Of a stretch of 37,760 nucleotides of DNA, positions 30,472 through 37,374 are shown piece after piece (the first letter of the stretch is position 1; each line of letters opens with the position of its first letter). The position numbers and the translations under genes are program-made. Source of the DNA: a virus; the IMG/VR virus record IMGVR_UViG_3300025684_000001, positions 1-37,760 of that record; one strand, 5' to 3'. The notes beneath the pieces were generated by a model that was not told the DNA's origin, did not search any database, and worked only from the letters and a program-made list of their open reading frames with translations.

Positions 30472-30931
30472 GGGTGGCGCGGTGCGTGATAACGTGGTAA
30501 AGTTACACGAAGATCCAGAGGTCGTGGTGGCTCCGGCAGTGGCGGACGAAATCGACTACGGAATTGAGGTCGGCCTGCCGTTTCTGGAGGCCAGTATTGA
30601 GAGAGACAGCAGAAATGTTCCTATGGAGCGCGTTTTGGCGAACATTCGAGAAAGACGGTCCGTTGTGTGGCTCGTTTTTATTGCGGGCGAGCCTGTGGCT
30701 GCGTTCACTACTGCGGTCATGCAGCACCCCCTGCGTGAGACTTTATTTATTGAGCATCTCGGTGGCGCTAGACTTACTGAGTGGATGCCAACGGCTATGG
30801 AGGCGCTTGTGGAGTTAGCACAGAAAGCCAATTTGGCCGGCATCGAGGCGGACGGCCGCCACGGATTTGACAAATATATGGGACAGTGTGGCTTTGAGCG
30901 CAAATACGTCCACTATGAGATGGAGCTTTAA
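30464..30931 (+). CDS. GNAT-like protein in the gp14 position
   Basis: The 155-residue protein starts at ATG 30464 inside the preceding gene; a GTG at 30482 with a GAGGGT site is an equal alternative. From residue 30 the layout is that of a GNAT acetyltransferase: helix, LANIRERRSVVWLVFIAGEPVAAFTTAVM (beta 2-4), then ALVELAQKANLAGIEADGRHGFDKYMGQCGFERKYVHYEM (helix, beta 5, Gly-Phe turn). T7 gp13 and similar virion proteins are often annotated in this way. P22 gp14, in the same place, is needed for particle assembly. Enzyme activity is doubtful. Confidence 0.65.
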   Translation: MGEGGAVRDNVVKLHEDPEVVVAPAVADEIDYGIEVGLPFLEASIERDSRNVPMERVLANIRERRSVVWLVFIAGEPVAAFTTAVMQHPLRETLFIEHLGGARLTEWMPTAMEALVELAQKANLAGIEADGRHGFDKYMGQCGFERKYVHYEMEL

Positions 30932-30932
30932 G

Positions 30933-31985
30933 ATGGGCAGCACAACCAAGACAACCGAGCAGAAGATGCCAGCGTTTCAGGAGAGATATCTCACTGATAC
31001 CGTAATCCCTTTCGCCAAAGAAATTGCGGAAAAAACATTTACTCCATTTGAGGGCGACCGGGTCGCGGGGACCAGCGGGTTGCAGGAGCAAGCGTTGGCA
31101 GGGTACGGCTCTCTGGACATGGGCGGCGCTGCGTACAAGGAGGCGGGCGATGTCTTCTCCGGCTTGGCGGCGCGCACCCCCGAGGATCAAGCGGCACAGA
31201 TCGCGCAGTACCAAGGCCAGTTCACTCAGGGCGTAATCGACCCAACACTGGCCGCAATGGAGCGGCAGCGCGCAAAAGATATCGTGGGAGAGCAGTCTCA
31301 GATTACTGGCGCCGGTGCATTCGGAAACACCCGGCGCGACGTTTTTCAAGGCGAGCGCGCAGGCGAATACGACGCCCGCATGGGTCAGACATTGGCCGGC
31401 TTGCAACAGCAGGGCTTGCAGTACGGCACGCAGCGTGCGGCAGCCGAGGACGCGCTGCGCATGCAGGCGGCCGGTCAGGTCGCTGGCACCGCAGGTTCAG
31501 CGCTGCAATCGCAGATGGCTGGCCTCGGGTCTCAGCTAACTGCTGGCGCGATACCGCAGGGCATAGATCAAGCAGCCCTCGACGCGGCATACGAGCAATA
31601 CATGATGGAGCAGCAGTATCCACTGACGCAGCTCACCGCCCTTCAGGGCGGCGCCGCAGCGATCCCCACAGGGTACGGCAATACGACAGAAACGTCTGGC
31701 GGCATGGGCAACACCCTCGCGGCGCTTGGGTCGTTTGGCCAAGGTATAGGCGCAATGCGCTTCGGCCCCGGCTGCTGGGTGGCGCGCGAGGTTTATGGCG
31801 TCAACGATCCGAAGTGGCTCGAGTTCCGCGAGTGGCTCTTTGACTGGGCACCGGCATGGTTCCGCAACGCATATTTGAAATACGGTGAGCGAGTGGCCGC
31901 GGTGATCCGCAAGGCGCCATTCCTCAAGGCGGTCATACGCCCATTCATGGACGCGAAGCGCAAGAGCATTGGTTACGAGGGCTGA
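30933..31985 (+). CDS. Internal virion / DNA ejection protein 1
   Basis: The start at 30933 follows GGAG and lies two bases after the previous stop; the frame is open further upstream but without a ribosome site. The 350-residue protein is Gln/Ala/Gly-rich and helical (residues 1-260). The last 70 residues (CWVAREVYGVNDPKWLEFREWLF, YGERVAAVIRKAPFLKAVIRPFMDAK) are a C-terminal module I have seen at the end of many phage structural proteins. It occupies the P22 gp7 slot, a protein that leaves the virion with the DNA. Confidence 0.72.
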   Translation: MGSTTKTTEQKMPAFQERYLTDTVIPFAKEIAEKTFTPFEGDRVAGTSGLQEQALAGYGSLDMGGAAYKEAGDVFSGLAARTPEDQAAQIAQYQGQFTQGVIDPTLAAMERQRAKDIVGEQSQITGAGAFGNTRRDVFQGERAGEYDARMGQTLAGLQQQGLQYGTQRAAAEDALRMQAAGQVAGTAGSALQSQMAGLGSQLTAGAIPQGIDQAALDAAYEQYMMEQQYPLTQLTALQGGAAAIPTGYGNTTETSGGMGNTLAALGSFGQGIGAMRFGPGCWVAREVYGVNDPKWLEFREWLFDWAPAWFRNAYLKYGERVAAVIRKAPFLKAVIRPFMDAKRKSIGYEG

Positions 31986-31988
31986 GAT

Positions 31989-33146
31989 ATGAATTACCCA
32001 CTACAGCAATTTGACATTGACGAGCTCAAGCGCATGGGCATAGACACTACTGGTCTTACGGTGGGTTATCCGTCCACAGACGCCCACCGCCGCGCGCTGG
32101 GCATCGAAGATGACGTCGACCCCGGCGCGCTTCCTGATCCAGTCGTCCCAGCGGCAGCCCCAGTCGCAGCCCCGCAGATGACGCCAGACGCAGTGAGCGC
32201 CACTCCCGCGGCCCCAACAGTGGCGCAGGAGCAGCTATCAGCGCAAGGTGGCAGCTCGTTCATGGACGCGATTTTCGGGCCCAAAGAGGAAACTGACCAA
32301 TTTTCCAACCTCAACCGTCAGCAGCGGATGATGCTGGCATTCGGCGCGATCAAAGACGCCGGATTTGCATTGCAGGGTAAGGACAGCAACGCCTTCGGAA
32401 GCACACTCAAGGCGATCAACGACCAGATCGACATGGGGCGCAAAGCGAAGGCGGCGCAGGCGCAAAGAGACATAATGCAAAGCGCTATAGGCCCGGCAAG
32501 CGGAGAAATGTCGTTTGACCAAAGGCGTCAGCGACTTCAGCAGGCTCTGGCTTCAGGGGGGATAGACGCCCAGACATTTACTGCGATGATGACAGAGATT
32601 GAGCGGCAAGAAAAAGCCGAAATGGGTGAAAAAGGCAGGGGTCAAGCCGCAGTATCAACGCTGCGTGACATAGATAGCATTATATCTATGATTGACGAAG
32701 ACCCGACCATGACAACCGGCACTTGGGCTTGGATGACGCGAGGGCTGCCAATGCTTCCGGCAGGGAAGACGCAAGCCCTTATCGACAGCGTCGTGTCCTC
32801 TTTGGCCCTTGATAGCTTAAAAGCGCTAAAGGCCACAGGGGCCACTATGGGTGCGCTTAACCAGTCAGAATTAGAGCTTCTAAAAACAGAGCTGGCAAGA
32901 GTGGACCTCGCCGGTGGACCTGATTTCGTTAAGGATCAGCTCGGCAAGGTCCAAGGTCACTATCGACGGGTTATCTCCGACCTATATGATGGCGCAAGCG
33001 AAGACGACGCGGCAAAAATCACTGCGTTCTTGGGCCTCGATAAGCGGCCGTCTTGGGCCGGCGGACCTTCGCAGCCGTCAGGAGGGCAGCGCGAGGGCGA
33101 AACCGACGCAGAATTTTTGAAGCGTATGCGTGAAGGGAGAGTGTAA
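31989..33146 (+). CDS. Internal virion / DNA ejection protein 2
   Basis: The 385-residue protein has an N-terminal part with DIDELKRMGIDTTGL, an Ala/Pro linker (residues 45-80), and a helical body (RQQRMMLAFGAIKDAGFALQGKDSNAFGSTLKAIND, QRRQRLQQALASGG, TELARVDLAGGPDFVKDQLGKVQ). It ends ETDAEFLKRMREGRV, a common phage tail-end motif. It holds the P22 gp20 slot. Such proteins are thought to form part of the conduit across the host envelope. The stop overlaps the next ATG (TAATG). Confidence 0.72.
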   Translation: MNYPLQQFDIDELKRMGIDTTGLTVGYPSTDAHRRALGIEDDVDPGALPDPVVPAAAPVAAPQMTPDAVSATPAAPTVAQEQLSAQGGSSFMDAIFGPKEETDQFSNLNRQQRMMLAFGAIKDAGFALQGKDSNAFGSTLKAINDQIDMGRKAKAAQAQRDIMQSAIGPASGEMSFDQRRQRLQQALASGGIDAQTFTAMMTEIERQEKAEMGEKGRGQAAVSTLRDIDSIISMIDEDPTMTTGTWAWMTRGLPMLPAGKTQALIDSVVSSLALDSLKALKATGATMGALNQSELELLKTELARVDLAGGPDFVKDQLGKVQGHYRRVISDLYDGASEDDAAKITAFLGLDKRPSWAGGPSQPSGGQREGETDAEFLKRMREGRV

Positions 33147-34813
33147 TGGATCTTGAGGAGCTACTTGAATTAGCACGGCAAGCCGAAGCCGACGGTAGAA
33201 CCGCCGACAGAGACCGCCTCATGGATATGTATTTTGCGGAAGAGCAGAGCGCAAAGCCATCAACCACCGAAGACGTCATAAAGTCTGGCGCCTCTGGAGG
33301 TCTAGGCGGCTTTTCTAGCGCCCTTGATCTCATGGGCCAGGGCGCTACGCTAATCCAAGAAGGCCCATCGATGCTGTCACGCATGCTGTTTGGCGGCATG
33401 GAAGACGCGCCCGAGATGAACCTCGATCCGCAAATACTCCCCCTCGCCTCGAGACTGACTGGCGGATTTACAGAATACGAGCCGCAAACTAAAGCCGGAG
33501 AATACGCAAAAACGACTGGAGGATTTGTCGGCGGCGCTATAGCTATGCCATACGGCGGGCCACTTAATGCCGCAAGGTCGGTAGTTCTTCCTGCACTCGC
33601 AAGCGAAACAGCCGGGCAGATGACTAAGGGCACCGAGATGGAGGGGCCAGCGAGACTGGCCGCTGCACTTGGAACGCCGTTTGCGACGAGTGCAATGCGT
33701 CAGGGTATGCAGCGCGCGGTGCTTGGACCAGAGGCACGCCTGACGCAGCCGGGGTCTGAGAGGGCGGCCTCAGTCAGCACTCTGGAGCAGGCAGACGTCC
33801 CAATGACCACCGGGTTGAAAACTGGATCTCAGCGCCTGATGGCGTTGGAGGGAAACATGGAGCCGCCTCTGGCGACGAAAGCTGGCCTCACCTCAGCGGT
33901 CATGCGGTCTATGGGGTCAGACAGTCTACTGGCGACACCTAAAGCCTTGAAGAAGGCTAAGAAGCGCCTTGGAGATGTTTTCGATGCGGCTGAGGATATG
34001 GTTGATGACGTTCCGTCTCTTGATGTCGGATTAGCAGCCGAAAAAGTAATCGCAGATCACATAAATTTCTCCGGCACAGGCACAATAGTTCCCAAGCTGA
34101 GAATGGTAAGCGACCAGATCGTCGACGCAACCACAAATCAAGTGCCGCTCTCTGGCAAGAAGTTGCAAAATATGCGGTCGGACTTGCGCCGGATTATGAG
34201 CGAAGCCGGAAAGGACGACCAAAGCACCTTCCTAGCGGCGTTCCAGCTCAACTCGGTGATTGATGACTTCCTGATCGAGAGCATCAGGCAGACGCAGCCA
34301 AAATTTGTGCCAGAGCTAATGAAGGCGCGCGAAGAGTATCGCAATTTTCTGACCGCAATGCGTGCAAAGAAAATCCGCGGGTCTGATAGCGCCGGCGGCT
34401 ACATTTCGCCTGCCATGCTTTCGGGCGCACTACGCACCAGAGAGGGCGACAACTACATCTTGGGCACAGGGTCCGAATTGGCTGATCTGGGCCTTGCGGC
34501 TGAAGAAGTCATCAGCTCTATGCCGGCTGTTAAGGCGGGCGGAGTTCGTATATTTTCTGGAGGTGGTGGACTGCTGGGCGCGACTGGCGGTGGATATGCC
34601 GGGATGCAGTACGGCCTGGATCCGATTACTGCGGGCCTTACCGGCGCTGTGGCTGGTGCAGCTATTCCATACGCCGGCCGCGCTGCTATTAGGTCTGGGC
34701 CAGCGCAGCGTGCACTTATGCCGACGCAAAACAGCGCAGCCACGCAAATGCTTCTGGACACGCTGCGGTCTGGGGCACGTCAAACAGGCGGCCTGCTCAA
34801 CATACCCCAGTAA
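33146..34813 (+). CDS. Internal virion / DNA ejection protein 3
   Basis: The 555-residue protein holds the P22 gp16 slot (gp16 about 609 residues). It has glycine-rich amphipathic segments near residues 45-75 (SGASGGLGGFSSALDLMGQG) and 120-160, a long helical core (residues 250-410), and a strongly hydrophobic C-terminal stretch (GGGGLLGATGGGYAGMQYGL, ITAGLTGAVAGAAIPYAG) that could enter a membrane. Such features suit a protein ejected to form a channel in the inner membrane. It is the last gene of the late unit. Confidence 0.72.
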   Translation: MDLEELLELARQAEADGRTADRDRLMDMYFAEEQSAKPSTTEDVIKSGASGGLGGFSSALDLMGQGATLIQEGPSMLSRMLFGGMEDAPEMNLDPQILPLASRLTGGFTEYEPQTKAGEYAKTTGGFVGGAIAMPYGGPLNAARSVVLPALASETAGQMTKGTEMEGPARLAAALGTPFATSAMRQGMQRAVLGPEARLTQPGSERAASVSTLEQADVPMTTGLKTGSQRLMALEGNMEPPLATKAGLTSAVMRSMGSDSLLATPKALKKAKKRLGDVFDAAEDMVDDVPSLDVGLAAEKVIADHINFSGTGTIVPKLRMVSDQIVDATTNQVPLSGKKLQNMRSDLRRIMSEAGKDDQSTFLAAFQLNSVIDDFLIESIRQTQPKFVPELMKAREEYRNFLTAMRAKKIRGSDSAGGYISPAMLSGALRTREGDNYILGTGSELADLGLAAEEVISSMPAVKAGGVRIFSGGGGLLGATGGGYAGMQYGLDPITAGLTGAVAGAAIPYAGRAAIRSGPAQRALMPTQNSAATQMLLDTLRSGARQTGGLLNIPQ

Positions 34814-34816
34814 ACG

Positions 34817-35017
34817 CTATTTCTTAGCAGACTTTTTGGGCGCAGTCTTCGCGGGCTGCGCCTCAATTGCGTCTGCGGCTGCGCGGTGCAGCTCGGCCGC
34901 TTGATCTTGGATGATCGTGGCCGCCTTCTCGCAGAATTTGAACAGCGCCATGATGTTCACTACGCGGTGCGGATTGTTGAGATTGCGCACCAGTTCCTTT
35001 GTGTCGTCGTCGAGCAT
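34817..35017 (-). CDS. Hypothetical small protein (66 aa), leftward
   Basis: The ATG at 35017 follows GGAGG by five bases; a longer version from a TTG four codons earlier would start inside that ribosome site and is rejected. The product MLDDDTKELVRNLNNPHRVV, then MALFKFCEKAATIIQDQAAELHRAAADAI, is helical and ends in a basic tail (KTAPKKSAKK). It ends three bases from the late unit and is transcribed divergently from the early unit at 35146. Function unknown. Confidence 0.7.
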   Translation of the reverse strand: MLDDDTKELVRNLNNPHRVVNIMALFKFCEKAATIIQDQAAELHRAAADAIEAQPAKTAPKKSAKK

Positions 35018-35080
35018 GTGATCCTCCAAAATATGTCACTTGGAGACCCTATAACATTTTTTGCACAATGTGAACATTTA

Positions 35081-35137
35081 GTGCTTGCAATGCTTAGATG
35101 TTAACATTAGTTTAACATTATAGACAGAAACAAAGGA
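35081..35137 (+). promoter_or_regulatory. Duplicated control region, rightward copy (early unit)
   Basis: The segment holds GCTTGCAATG, six variable bases, TGTTAACATTAG, a second TTAACATTA 11 bases after the first, and TATAGACAGAAACAAAGGA leading into the ribosome site of the gene at 35146. The part 35099-35137 is identical at 38 of 39 positions to the minus strand of 12542-12580. TATAGA (35119-35124) may be the -10 element. The 128-base spacer 35018-35145 contains no gene. Confidence 0.7.
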
Positions 35138-35145
35138 GAACGGAC

Positions 35146-35412
35146 ATGACAATCGCAGCAATCGCTTACGGCTCAACAATCCGCGCATATGACTTTCAGC
35201 CAATGCCAGACCGCCCTGACCAATTCATCGAGGGCGTCGTTGTTGACGCAGGTATGATCAAACACCCCGAGCTTGGCCACAATATGTTCAGCGGCTACAC
35301 GATCCAAATCACGGGCGCTGCCCGCGCAGACGATCCGCGCATTGGAGATATTGGCTATGTCCCGTTTAAAACTGATTTCATGGATTTCGATGGCCGCATC
35401 GAAAAGATTTAA
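35146..35412 (+). CDS. Small early protein (88 aa)
   Basis: The 88-residue product is beta-rich, with GSTIRAYDFQPMPDRPDQFIEGVVVDAG, GYTIQITGAARADDPRIGDIGYVPFKTDFMDFDGRIEKI. The YDF(Q)PMP..-GVV and the DFDGR(I/V)E ends resemble small proteins that I recall from marine T4-like and podovirus genomes. Function unknown. It is the first gene behind the rightward control region and is followed by a strong hairpin, so its transcript may be more abundant than that of later genes. Confidence 0.75.
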   Translation: MTIAAIAYGSTIRAYDFQPMPDRPDQFIEGVVVDAGMIKHPELGHNMFSGYTIQITGAARADDPRIGDIGYVPFKTDFMDFDGRIEKI

Positions 35413-35419
35413 CCCAACC

Positions 35420-35435
35420 GGGGGCTACGGCCCCC
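35420..35435 (+). terminator. UACG-tetraloop hairpin after the first early gene
   Basis: GGGGGC (35420-35425) pairs with GCCCCC (35430-35435) across a C(UACG)G tetraloop of the very stable UNCG class. No U-run follows. It probably sets gene-to-gene expression ratios or protects the upstream mRNA. Confidence 0.6.
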
Positions 35436-35457
35436 ATCAACCCAGAAGGAGAGCATC

Positions 35458-35976
35458 ATGCTCAAAGAAATCACAACAACATTCACTGGCGATCATCACG
35501 CATTCGCCGTCCTGACTGACACCTACGAGCAGGCATATGTGCCCAACTCGGTCGTGTCGGCGATCAAGCTGGAAGTCGGCCGCACATACCGCGCCGGCGT
35601 TGTGGAAAACCGCCACGACCCGAAGGGCCAAACGCCGTGGTTCGTCACGTTCATCGAGGGCGCCGACTTTTCGACCAACAAAAATAGCGTATTCTCACCC
35701 CTAGTCGATTTGTTCGATGCGGAGCCCGAGGCAATCGAGCCGGTCAAGACGCTGACCGAGCTGGTGCACGAGGCAATCCCCTTAATGAACGGCGAGCCGT
35801 TTCTGGCCGCAGATCTAATGGAGCACACCGGCGCGGACATCAACGAGATCGGAACAATTCTTTACAACCTGCACCGCTACGGTAGAATTGCCGCCGCTAA
35901 GGTCTACAAGTCTGGCGAGCAGGTGCGGTCGACGCAAAACGTCTGGTGCGAAGACGTCAAGCGGCTGCTCAAATGA
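35458..35976 (+). CDS. Early protein with possible winged-helix C terminus (172 aa)
   Basis: Residues 1-75 are beta-rich (EITTTFTGDHHAFAVLTD, AYVPNSVVSAIKLEVGRTYRAGVVENR, PWFVTFIEGADF) and look like an OB or cold-shock-type barrel. Residues 100-170 (LTELVHEAIPLMNGEPFLAADLMEHTGADINEIGTILYNLHRYGRIAAAKVY) have the helix-helix-wing pattern of a winged helix. A DNA- or RNA-binding early regulator is therefore plausible. Family not recognised. Ribosome site AAGGAG. Overlaps the next gene (ATGA). Confidence 0.7.
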   Translation: MLKEITTTFTGDHHAFAVLTDTYEQAYVPNSVVSAIKLEVGRTYRAGVVENRHDPKGQTPWFVTFIEGADFSTNKNSVFSPLVDLFDAEPEAIEPVKTLTELVHEAIPLMNGEPFLAADLMEHTGADINEIGTILYNLHRYGRIAAAKVYKSGEQVRSTQNVWCEDVKRLLK

Positions 35977-36119
35977 TGCCGACGAAGCAAGACTGGGCGA
36001 TCCTGATCGCTTGGACTACACTGTGCGGGCTGCTAGTCGCCTGCACAGTGGCCACCCATTCCGAAGAACCAATGCGCCCGAAGGCGCGGCCAACAAACTG
36101 GGAGATCACCAATGGCTAA
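35973..36119 (+). CDS. Tiny membrane protein or lipoprotein (48 aa)
   Basis: The ATG overlaps the previous stop (ATGATG, two adjacent starts), and the end overlaps the next gene by 8 bases. After MMPTKQDW comes one hydrophobic segment (AILIAWTTLCGLLVACTVAT), ending in LVAC, which fits a lipoprotein signal cleavage site. The remaining 24 residues are polar and proline-rich. It may be an early envelope-acting protein, for example in superinfection exclusion; that is only inference from its size and placement. Confidence 0.55.
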   Translation: MMPTKQDWAILIAWTTLCGLLVACTVATHSEEPMRPKARPTNWEITNG

Positions 36120-36381
36120 AATAACCCGCGCTGAAGTCTTGGACACGGCCAAGGAATATGTGACCAAGGACCGCGCTGCCGACCATGGCGATATGGAAGA
36201 CAACTTCAAGACCATTGCCATTTATTGGAGCGTGCACCTTGGCGTCGAGGTGCTGCCCGTCGACGTAGGGGTGATGATGATGCTGCTGAAGGCGGCTCGC
36301 GCTAAATCAAACCCGCAACACGTCGATAATTATGTGGACGCGGCCGGATACGCCGCCTGCGCCGCGGAGTGCGCCACATGA
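36112..36381 (+). CDS. DUF6378-like protein
   Basis: The 89-residue protein contains EVLDTAKEYVTKDRAADHGDMEDNFKTIAIYWSVHLG, VDVGVMMMLLKAARAKSNPQHVDNYVDAAGYAACAAE, the pattern of the phage family DUF6378: a DHGD motif and NYVDAAGYAA end. The acidic and His residues in helical context resemble all-alpha MazG-like nucleotide hydrolases, and a role in nucleotide handling has been suggested to me by that pattern only. Overlaps both neighbours. Confidence 0.85.
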   Translation: MAKITRAEVLDTAKEYVTKDRAADHGDMEDNFKTIAIYWSVHLGVEVLPVDVGVMMMLLKAARAKSNPQHVDNYVDAAGYAACAAECAT

Positions 36382-36593
36382 TGGATGAATGGATCTGGAC
36401 GGACCCGAAACGGCTGGCGTGCCCAGAGTGCCATGGGGAGGGCACTCTGGAGGAGACCAGCTTCCTGATGCAGTCATCAACCCGAGACATCGGGGAGCCG
36501 GTGATCGAAACCGTGTTGTGCGAATATTGTGGCGGTCTGGGAGAAGTGGACCCGCCAGAGGACGAGGAGGACGACGATGCCGAGCCCATATGA
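36378..36593 (+). CDS. Small zinc protein with DnaJ-type CxxCxGxG motifs
   Basis: The start overlaps the preceding stop (ATGATGG). The 71-residue product has CPECHGEG near residue 16 and CEYCGGLG near 50, a pair of CxxCxGxG knuckles as in the DnaJ zinc-binding domain, enough to bind one zinc ion. The C terminus is very acidic (PPEDEEDDDAEPI). It may be a chaperone-like or regulatory zinc protein. It overlaps the following HTH frame, whose GAGGAGG ribosome site lies inside this acidic tail. Confidence 0.78.
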   Translation: MMDEWIWTDPKRLACPECHGEGTLEETSFLMQSSTRDIGEPVIETVLCEYCGGLGEVDPPEDEEDDDAEPI

Positions 36594-37374
36594 TCGTCAG
36601 GAGATGGTGCGGCGCATCCGCGAGTGTGCGGAAGACGGCCTGTGTAATATCGAGATCGCTCGATACCTGAACGTCTCGCCATCGACTGTGCACAGCGCAG
36701 CGCGCGAGTTTAGCATTGATGTAGTGAAGAGGAATGGTGGTCATGGACGAAAGAGTAGACAAATTGTTGAGCCGGATCGAGCGGGTGACGTCGGTCTTGA
36801 TGGAACGCAGCAAATTGCGCGGCCAGCCATACGTCCAGCAGACGGCGGAGGAGTTATCGTCGTTGCTCGAGGCGCTGAGGCGAGCTTTAAAGGATCAAGA
36901 GCATTGACGCCGCACCAGCGGCTGGTCCAAAAGCTGAAGGGCGTGACGTGTCTGAAAGAGGCGCGTGAGATCAAGTATGGCCACGACTTGTTCGAGTTTG
37001 AGAAGCGCATGTATATGGAGCAGCCCGAGAAGCGCGGGCCTCTCCCTGCGATGGTCCGGCGCTCATTCAAGGACACGCACAAGAAGGCGGCGCGCGAGGC
37101 TGAGGAGCGCGCAGAACGCGTTGTGAGCCAGATAGAGCGTCTGATGGACATGGTGGACGATGATCTCATCTTCACGTCCACAGAGGCCGCTGAGATGTTA
37201 GAAGACAGCATCCCGCGCGTTGCGTCATATCTCAAGCGAATGTGGGAGAAGGGAATGGTCTACAGGCACCGCGAGTTTATTCGGGTCGATGGCATGGCGA
37301 AAAAACAGTGGCGGTGGCTGTTCTGTAAAACGCCATTCACTTTTGACAAATATTTCGAGGATGATGAACAATGA
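36577..37374 (+). CDS. HTH protein frame, open through a nested gene
   Basis: The start follows GAGGAGG. Residues 1-50 are a clear helix-turn-helix (MVRRIRECAEDGLCNIEIARYLNVSPSTVHSAAREF). The frame then stays open for 265 codons, but residues about 56-109 have atypical composition and codon use because another frame (36743-36907) is the coding one there. The last 156 residues are probably a separate gene starting at TTG 36904. Either this is one fused protein, or the HTH protein lost its own stop codon, or translation shifts frame. The HTH part should bind DNA as an early regulator. Treat the C-terminal boundary as unsettled. Confidence 0.6.
   Translation: MPSPYDRQEMVRRIRECAEDGLCNIEIARYLNVSPSTVHSAAREFSIDVVKRNGGHGRKSRQIVEPDRAGDVGLDGTQQIARPAIRPADGGGVIVVARGAEASFKGSRALTPHQRLVQKLKGVTCLKEAREIKYGHDLFEFEKRMYMEQPEKRGPLPAMVRRSFKDTHKKAAREAEERAERVVSQIERLMDMVDDDLIFTSTEAAEMLEDSIPRVASYLKRMWEKGMVYRHREFIRVDGMAKKQWRWLFCKTPFTFDKYFEDDEQ
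36743..36907 (+). CDS. Nested small coiled-coil protein (54 aa)
   Basis: The ATG is preceded by AAGAGGA at nine bases. The product is a heptad-patterned helix pair: MDERVDKLLSRIERVTSVLM and QTAEELSSLLEALRRALKDQ. In this frame 40 of 54 codons end in G or C (hand count), as in other genes of this phage; in the overlapping long frame only 19 of 53 do. In-frame stops lie directly upstream. The stop overlaps the TTG start of the next gene. Function unknown. Confidence 0.6.
   Translation: MDERVDKLLSRIERVTSVLMERSKLRGQPYVQQTAEELSSLLEALRRALKDQEH
36904..37374 (+). CDS. Unknown protein with winged-helix-like segment (156 aa)
   Basis: A TTG start overlaps the nested gene's stop and follows AAAGGA by nine bases. 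The protein has QRLVQKLKGVTCLKEAREIKYGHDLFEFEKRMYM, a basic helix (KDTHKKAAREAEERAERVVSQIERLMDMV), and a winged-helix-like end (LIFTSTEAAEMLEDSIPRVASYLKRMWEKGMVYRHREFI). It is likely a DNA-binding early protein. It may alternatively be the C-terminal part of one long protein beginning at 36577. The stop overlaps the methyltransferase start (ATGA). Confidence 0.6.
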   Translation: MTPHQRLVQKLKGVTCLKEAREIKYGHDLFEFEKRMYMEQPEKRGPLPAMVRRSFKDTHKKAAREAEERAERVVSQIERLMDMVDDDLIFTSTEAAEMLEDSIPRVASYLKRMWEKGMVYRHREFIRVDGMAKKQWRWLFCKTPFTFDKYFEDDEQ

